This document shows positions 14,157 to 18,359 of a DNA stretch of 18,359 nt, one piece after another. The stretch lies in contig JAICKT010000034.1 of NCBI GenBank assembly GCA_025927795.1, positions 1-18,359 on the forward strand. Direction: 5' to 3'. Numbering within the stretch: position 1 is the first letter of the stretch; each line of letters opens with the position of its first letter. A model generated the notes under the pieces. It saw only the letters and a program-made list of their open reading frames with translations, was not told where the DNA came from and did not search any database. A program made the translations under genes and the position numbers. This stretch comes from Parafilimonas sp. Lineage in GTDB: Bacteria; Bacteroidota; Bacteroidia; Chitinophagales; Chitinophagaceae.

Positions 14157-15524
14157 TCACATCTCCGCAAAATACTTATGAAAATAAGGAATGGTTTCAA
14201 TGCCTTTGTAATAATTGGCAAGATCATATTTTTCGTTTGGACTATGGAGATTATCGCTGTCTAAGCCAAAGCCCATAAAAATAATTTTTATATTAAGATA
14301 CTGTTCAAACAATGCACAAATAGGAATGCTTCCACCACCGCGAACAGGAATTGGTTGTTTGCCAAATGTTGTTTCAATAGCTTTTGCCGCAGCTTTATAA
14401 CCTTTGCTTTCAATCGGCGTCATATAAGGTTCGCCGCCATGATGAATAATAATATTTACATCAACTGTTGGCGGTGCAATACTTTTTAAATGATTAATAA
14501 CAAGCGTTGTAATAGTATCTGTTTTTTGATTGGGTACCAAACGGCAACTAATTTTTGCATGTGCTTTTGATGGCAATACCGTTTTTGCGCCTTCGCCTGT
14601 ATAGCCACCCCAGATGCCATTTATTTCAAGTGTTGGGCGAATGCCGGTACGCTCATTTGTTGTATAACCTTTTTCACCCCATAATTCTTTTACGCCCAAA
14701 TCTTTTTTATACTCGTCTTCATCAAACGGAGCCTCAGCCATAAGCTTTCTTTCTTCTGCAGAACTTTCAACCACATCATCATAAAAACCGGGAATAGTAA
14801 TATGATTATTTTCGTCGTGTAAGCTTGCGATCATCTTTGATAAAATAGTAATCGGGTTTGCAACAGCACCTCCATATACTCCACTATGCAAATCGCGGTT
14901 TGCGCCGGTAACTTCAATTTCAATATAACTTAAGCCACGCACACCTACATCCATTGATGGCGTTTCAAGCGAAAGCATAGATGTATCACTTATAAGTATT
15001 ACATCGGCCTTTAATAAATCTTTGTGTTCTTTTACAAACTTTGCAAGATTCGGACTTCCGATTTCTTCTTCACCTTCTATAATAAATTTTATGTTGGTTG
15101 GAAGTGAATTGGTTGCTATTAAAGTTTCAAAAGCTTTTACGTGCATATAAAATTGTCCTTTATCATCTGCTGAACCACGCGCATAAATTTTATTATCTTT
15201 TATTACGGGTTCAAAAGGGCCGCTATGCCATAATTCTAAAGGATCAGGCGGTTGCACATCATAATGTCCATATACCAAAACAGTTGGCTTATTCGTATCA
15301 ATTATTTTTTCTCCATACACAATTGCATGACCATCCGTTGCGTAAATTTCTGTTTTATCTGCGCCTGCATTTTTTAATTGTTGCCGTACAGCTTGGGCGC
15401 ATCGCTGCATATCATCTTTATGTTCGCTGCGTGCACTTACGCTGGGTATGCGTAAAAGCTCAAGCAATTCATCAAGAAAACGTTGTTTATTTTTTTGCTG
15501 ATAATCCTTCCAATCCTGTATCAT
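14157..15524 (-). CDS. M20 family dipeptidase
   Basis: 455 residues, no signal peptide. A co-catalytic di-zinc peptidase of the M20 (CPG2/carnosinase-like) family. Ligands and catalytic residues are visible: His87 in LVYGHYDVQPP, bridging Asp120 in GSADDKG, general-base Glu153 and ligand Glu154 in IEGEEEIGSPNL, and the late His in DNLHSPNEKY. The dimerisation (lid) domain lies in the middle, with the RDLHSGVYGG motif that supplies a His to the active site of the partner subunit. Length matches bacterial dipeptidases of this type (450-460). It cleaves dipeptides or small peptides in the cytoplasm; exact specificity is unknown. It is transcribed alone, with 630-nt separation from the next minus-strand gene's coding region only by spacer and remnant sequence upstream. 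Confidence 0.9.
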   Translation of the reverse strand: MIQDWKDYQQKNKQRFLDELLELLRIPSVSARSEHKDDMQRCAQAVRQQLKNAGADKTEIYATDGHAIVYGEKIIDTNKPTVLVYGHYDVQPPDPLELWHSGPFEPVIKDNKIYARGSADDKGQFYMHVKAFETLIATNSLPTNIKFIIEGEEEIGSPNLAKFVKEHKDLLKADVILISDTSMLSLETPSMDVGVRGLSYIEIEVTGANRDLHSGVYGGAVANPITILSKMIASLHDENNHITIPGFYDDVVESSAEERKLMAEAPFDEDEYKKDLGVKELWGEKGYTTNERTGIRPTLEINGIWGGYTGEGAKTVLPSKAHAKISCRLVPNQKTDTITTLVINHLKSIAPPTVDVNIIIHHGGEPYMTPIESKGYKAAAKAIETTFGKQPIPVRGGGSIPICALFEQYLNIKIIFMGFGLDSDNLHSPNEKYDLANYYKGIETIPYFHKYFAEM

Positions 15525-15570
15525 ATTTACAATTTATGCGGGGCGAATGTAGTTGTTTGTTGAAATAAAA

Positions 15571-15598
15571 AAAAGGCTGCCTTTTTACAGCAGCCTTT
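15571..15598 (-). terminator. Rho-independent terminator
   Basis: A nine-base stem aaaggctgc / gcagccttt (15572-15580 with 15590-15598) has a nine-base loop. On the minus strand it is followed by a run of Ts broken only by one A (about 15562-15572). It would end transcripts coming from the right: the nucleoside-hydrolase-like gene or the remnant ORF at 15618-15780, whose last stop is 20 nt before the stem. Confidence 0.85.
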
Positions 15599-15617
15599 AA
15601 TATGCGCATTGGAAATA

Positions 15618-15780
15618 TTACATTTTTATTTTATCAACCGTAGTTACAGAACCATCTTTCATAATGCAATCCCCATTTTTTATTTTTATAATTGTGGTTT
15701 TGTTTGTGAATAATTGTTAGATAAAATAATCAGAATAATACAGCAGGTATTAAGCCATAATTTCTTGCTTTTTAAAATTA
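15618..15780 (-). pseudogene. Remnant of a small secreted protein gene (possibly DUF6799-like)
   Basis: Between the nucleoside-hydrolase-like gene and the terminator, the minus strand reads first as a signal-peptide-like stretch (KKLWLNTCCIILIILSNNYS, then QTKPQ and a stop). In the next frame it reads IIKIKNGDCIMKDGSVTTVD, then KIKM and a stop at 15618-15620. One indel in the A-rich stretch between them would join the two into a short exported protein of about 50 residues. The KNG-MKDGSVT pattern reminds me of the lysine/methionine-rich repeats of DUF6799 proteins in Bacteroidota. There is no ATG in front of the signal part. A terminator follows, as expected behind a real gene. Tentative. Confidence 0.33.
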
Positions 15781-15794
15781 TTTTGCCTGAAATG

Positions 15795-16847
15795 CTATCT
15801 CTGAAGCTGGTTAAACAAAGCAAGTTTTGAGTAGAAATCTTCGAAAGTTAAATGCGCATCTACATGTGTAAACACTTTAATATTCCTTCCTGATTTATTA
15901 AATACATAATCACCTTTATCGTTAATAACCGGGCAATGCTGTATCATATATTCACTGGAGGAGGGGTCGTTTCCGAATGAAGATCTTAATGCAGTTAATA
16001 ACACCAAAGGGCTGTCGCCAATAACATATACTTCTCCTGTATTAAAACCGAAATTTTTTATAAGTATGCGAATGCTGTCAATTGCATTGGCAAGATAAGC
16101 ACCCAATTCTCCCTGTGTTTTTACTTTTAATAATATTGATGAATAAGGCATTATCATTTGTGAATAAGAACTTCTGGGCACCTGCCAAATGGGTATAGAA
16201 GATTGATTGAAAATTACCTGTGCAGCTTTTAAATCAATACTCATATTGTATTCGAGATTGGATGCTTCAACAGAAGATGTTAGTGTTCCTGGATATTGCG
16301 GCCCGCCAATCCAAATTAAAGTGAGTTTGTCTGCAATTTTCGGTTCTGATAAATATGCACTTGCAATATCGGTAAGTCCTGCACCGCACACAACATATAA
16401 AGGCAACTTAGTATCTGTGCGCATGGCTTCTTTTATAATTGCGCTTGCTGCATCAGATTTTTGCGGAGTATTTTTATTAATTAATGTATCGTTTGAACCG
16501 GCATATACGGGCATACCATTTTTAATATTCATTATGCTTAAAACTTCTTCTGCTTTGGATTTTGAATCAGTAGCGGTGTGATTAGATGGCGCATGATTAT
16601 TTTCCGGCAAATGAGAACCAATAACAGCACGAATATCTACGGACGGCGATAAAAGAAAATGTACTAATTCAAATAATCCATCAGGATCGCCACTGAAATC
16701 GTTATCAATAATCACACGCATTCTTGGTTGAATTGCGCCTTCAGGAAATATGCTTGTGAGCTTTATATTGCTTGTATCTGTTTGTGCAAAAAGCTGAATG
16801 CTTATTAAGCATAACAATGATGTTAAAAACGCCGCAAGGTTTTTCAT
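15795..16847 (-). CDS. Exported nucleoside hydrolase-like protein (IU-nucleoside hydrolase fold)
   Basis: 350 residues with a signal peptide (MKNLAAFLTSLLCLISIQLF, then AQ; 1-22). The N-terminal strand VIIDNDFSGDPDGLFEL (45-61) corresponds to the DTDPGxDDA calcium and ribose site of inosine/uridine-preferring nucleoside hydrolases, with a changed spacing (DNDFSGDPDG). Other family positions: LPLYVVCGAGLTDIA (148-162), LIWIGG (177-182), the NLEYNMSIDLKAAQVI segment (197-212) that matches the family's N-x-x-x-D-P-x-A-A strand, and Asp278 in IGDSPLVLL. It would cleave an N-glycosidic bond of a nucleoside-like compound outside the cytoplasm. The altered first motif makes exact activity uncertain. 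Confidence 0.75.
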   Translation of the reverse strand: MKNLAAFLTSLLCLISIQLFAQTDTSNIKLTSIFPEGAIQPRMRVIIDNDFSGDPDGLFELVHFLLSPSVDIRAVIGSHLPENNHAPSNHTATDSKSKAEEVLSIMNIKNGMPVYAGSNDTLINKNTPQKSDAASAIIKEAMRTDTKLPLYVVCGAGLTDIASAYLSEPKIADKLTLIWIGGPQYPGTLTSSVEASNLEYNMSIDLKAAQVIFNQSSIPIWQVPRSSYSQMIMPYSSILLKVKTQGELGAYLANAIDSIRILIKNFGFNTGEVYVIGDSPLVLLTALRSSFGNDPSSSEYMIQHCPVINDKGDYVFNKSGRNIKVFTHVDAHLTFEDFYSKLALFNQLQR

Positions 16848-16937
16848 TTGCGTTTAATTTAATTAAGTGTCTAAAATATATTAATTATTAATGCGAAGAA
16901 GCGTAGTATATGGAGAATTATCTTGTTGTTATTAAAG

Positions 16938-17021
16938 TGCCCGGGACTGGATTCGAACCAGCACATCCTTTCGAACGCCGCCACCTGAAGACGGTGCGTC
17001 TACCAATTTCGCCACCCGGGC
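16938..17021 (-). tRNA. tRNA-Leu, anticodon CAG
   Basis: On the minus strand an 84-nt cloverleaf begins GCCCGGG (17021-17015) and closes with CCCGGGC plus discriminator A at 16938. The D arm contains AAATTGGTAGACGCA; the anticodon stem CCGTC/GGCGG encloses TTCAGGT, anticodon CAG. A long variable arm (class II, GTTCGAAAGGA region) and the T arm GGTTCGAATCC follow. The combination of long variable arm, discriminator A and anticodon identifies leucine (CUG codons). CCA is not encoded. A promoter element lies 16 nt upstream. Confidence 0.96.
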
Positions 17022-17036
17022 TTTTTTAAATGTTCG

Positions 17037-17044
17037 CAAATATA
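17037..17044 (-). promoter_or_regulatory. Predicted -7 promoter element of tRNA-Leu
   Basis: TATATTTG on the minus strand matches TAnnTTTG exactly and sits 15 nt before the tRNA 5' end. An imperfect -33 box (TTTA, 17063-17066) lies 18 nt further upstream, inside the last codons of the LuxE-like gene. The octamer is identical to the one in front of the sulfite operon leader. Confidence 0.5.
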
Positions 17045-17050
17045 GAAGAA

Positions 17051-18028
17051 TTATACAACCATTAAACTACAGCCGCGCATATCGCTGTTATCTATTCTGC
17101 CGAGCACGTTAAAACTTCCATCTTCAAAAATTTCACCTGCATCATCTGTTGCAATAAAAGCGCAACTGTAAATATTTGCAAGGTCAATAATGTTTAAAGC
17201 ACCTTTGCCAATTGTATTTATTTTAAACGGATCTTCTTCATCACGCACGAAAACTTTCATCCATGACGGGCAATAAAATCGTCCGTCTTTTTTTGCATAA
17301 GCCTGCGATAATAATTCTGTCATTCCATATTCTGAATGCACGTTCTGAATTTGAAATTGCTTTTTTAAAATATCATGCACTTCATGTCTTGTTATTTCTT
17401 TTCGCCTGCCTTTCATACCGCCGGTTTCCATTATAATGGTTGATGTAAGTTTCATTGGAAATTGTTCCGCAAAATCGAGCAGTGCATAAGTAACACCAAG
17501 CAATAAAGTTTTTTGCTGCTGATTTTCCAGTTGCTGTAAAACATCATGCAATTTTTTATAATCACTTAAATAAAAACCGCTTTGTGCATGTTTGCTTTGT
17601 TGTATTAAAACATCAGCCATTTTAACCAGCGAAGAATTTCCCTGCTGCAGATAAGAAGGAAGTAAGGCAATAATGCACCAGTCTTTTATATCGCCATAAA
17701 ATAATTCAAAACATTTTGTAAAGCTTTCTATGTAAACATTTAGGTGTTTTACGTAGTGTTTACTTTTTAATGATTGTGTAGTGCCGCTGCTTTCAAATAA
17801 TATTTCGTATTCTTCGTTTTCGCAAATAAGCTTGTGCGTTTTAAAAAAAGAAATGGGTAAGAAAGGAATGGATTCGATTGATTTTATTTCTAATGGTTGA
17901 ATCTTTAAAGCATCGCACCATTGTTTGTAAATTTTATTGTTGTTGTATTGATAAGAAAATAGGTTTAGTGCAAGTGGTGTAAAAGAAATATCTTTTTGAA
18001 AAGTTTTGTTAACAAATGAATTGCTCAC
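17051..18028 (-). CDS. LuxE/PaaK-like acyl-adenylating protein (acyl transferase)
   Basis: 325 residues. The protein belongs to the AMP-forming superfamily branch of LuxE (acyl-protein synthetase) and phenylacetate-CoA ligase-like proteins. Motifs: nucleotide loop ESSGTTQS (79-86), METGGMKGRRKE (200-211), HSEYGMTELLSQA (231-243, the A5-like acyl/adenylate motif), TDD (294-296) and GRIDNSDMRG (310-319, the motif with the ribose-contacting Asp). The large C-terminal domain of full acyl-CoA ligases is missing, as in LuxE. The start is GTG at 18028: a TAA lies in frame 9 nt upstream and no ATG precedes the conserved part. No luciferase-type or reductase genes are nearby, so an acyl donor or carrier role remains open. 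The tRNA-Leu promoter overlaps its 3' end. Confidence 0.8.
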   Translation of the reverse strand: MSNSFVNKTFQKDISFTPLALNLFSYQYNNNKIYKQWCDALKIQPLEIKSIESIPFLPISFFKTHKLICENEEYEILFESSGTTQSLKSKHYVKHLNVYIESFTKCFELFYGDIKDWCIIALLPSYLQQGNSSLVKMADVLIQQSKHAQSGFYLSDYKKLHDVLQQLENQQQKTLLLGVTYALLDFAEQFPMKLTSTIIMETGGMKGRRKEITRHEVHDILKKQFQIQNVHSEYGMTELLSQAYAKKDGRFYCPSWMKVFVRDEEDPFKINTIGKGALNIIDLANIYSCAFIATDDAGEIFEDGSFNVLGRIDNSDMRGCSLMVV

Positions 18029-18256
18029 AATGAAGTGTTACAGGCTTTTGTTTTAAATTTACAAAGAAATGAAATAGCCATAATTTGCGGCAGATTAAAA
18101 GATTAAAACTTATATGAAATGAGCAATAATAATTTTCAGGCAATCTTTTATTTCTGCGATGAAACTATTATTGCGAAACGGAGTTCGATGACACCAAATA
18201 AAAACAAAATAAATGTCATCAATTCCATCTGACAAAATAAAAACAAACAATTACAG

Positions 18257-18359
18257 ATGAAAGTAAAATTGCTGATTATAGCGCTGATAATAATAACCGG
18301 ATTTATAACCTGCACAAAAAGCTCTTATAACACTACACCCACGCTTAAATTTATAGGCG
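18257..18359 (+). CDS. Lipoprotein, N-terminal part only
   Basis: The first 34 codons of a gene running off the right edge. The peptide opens with a basic start and hydrophobic core (MKVKLLIIALIIITGF) and then ITC, a lipobox-like sequence with the lipidated Cys at 19, followed by TKSSYNTT, a flexible polar stretch. It is therefore probably an outer-membrane-directed lipoprotein. Nothing can be said about its function. The 228-bp spacer before it contains only a weak inverted repeat (gatgaca 18187-18193 with tgtcatc 18214-18220). Confidence 0.7.
   Translation, partial: MKVKLLIIALIIITGFITCTKSSYNTTPTLKFIG

Noticed and set aside
15098..15568. Open frame of 156 codons on the plus strand opposite the M20 peptidase
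   Set aside because: It is antisense to a strong gene, has no domain-like sequence and a composition expected of a shadow frame.
18187..18220. Inverted repeat gatgaca...tgtcatc before the lipoprotein gene as an operator
   Set aside because: Only seven bases per arm with a 20-nt AT-rich spacer; easily chance or a worn dispersed repeat.

Overview
The window looks like a chromosomal segment of a Bacteroidota bacterium, most likely a member of the Chitinophagaceae or a close relative. The reasons are low GC, little Shine-Dalgarno sequence, export signals ending in A-Q, -7 promoter boxes of the TAnnTTTG type, and several families of small palindromic repeats between genes. The taxonomic call is inference from style; no rRNA gene is present. 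Nothing in the window looks like a phage, plasmid, transposase or CRISPR locus.

Left part (1-4043): the start of a short-chain dehydrogenase (minus); a secreted MsrA-type methionine sulfoxide reductase broken by an apparent one-base deletion; an exported dienelactone-hydrolase-like enzyme (minus, convergent with msrA); a beta-CASP metallo-beta-lactamase RNase-like protein (minus); and a small four-helix DoxX-like membrane protein.

Centre (4173-9366): a complete siroheme and assimilatory sulfite reductase operon, uroporphyrinogen-III methyltransferase - CysJ - CysI - precorrin-2 dehydrogenase/ferrochelatase, reducing sulfite to sulfide for cysteine. The main discovery lies in front of it. A 25-codon leader ORF carries seven consecutive sulfur amino acid codons (Cys-Cys-Cys-Met-Cys-Cys-Cys). 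It is followed by a 14-bp rho-independent terminator 31 nt before the first gene. Two further pairings (1:2 and 2:3) complete a classical ribosome-mediated attenuator. This reads as a cysteine-sensing (possibly Cys plus Met) transcription attenuator controlling sulfide and cysteine supply. A palindromic repeat element sits between cysJ and cysI.

Right part (9519-18359): an OsmC-like peroxidase; a GlsB/YeaQ membrane protein; a secreted DUF4242 protein next to an AraC-type regulator that itself carries a DUF4242 domain and a degenerate nucleotide-cyclase domain, with a 24-nt direct repeat between them as likely operator; a repeat-rich 615-bp spacer; an exported Gfo/Idh/MocA oxidoreductase; an M20 dipeptidase; a remnant of a small secreted protein; an exported nucleoside-hydrolase-like protein; tRNA-Leu(CAG) with its own promoter; a LuxE-like acyl-adenylating protein; and the start of a lipoprotein gene. 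Apart from the sulfite operon, these genes look like separate transcription units, mostly on the minus strand.
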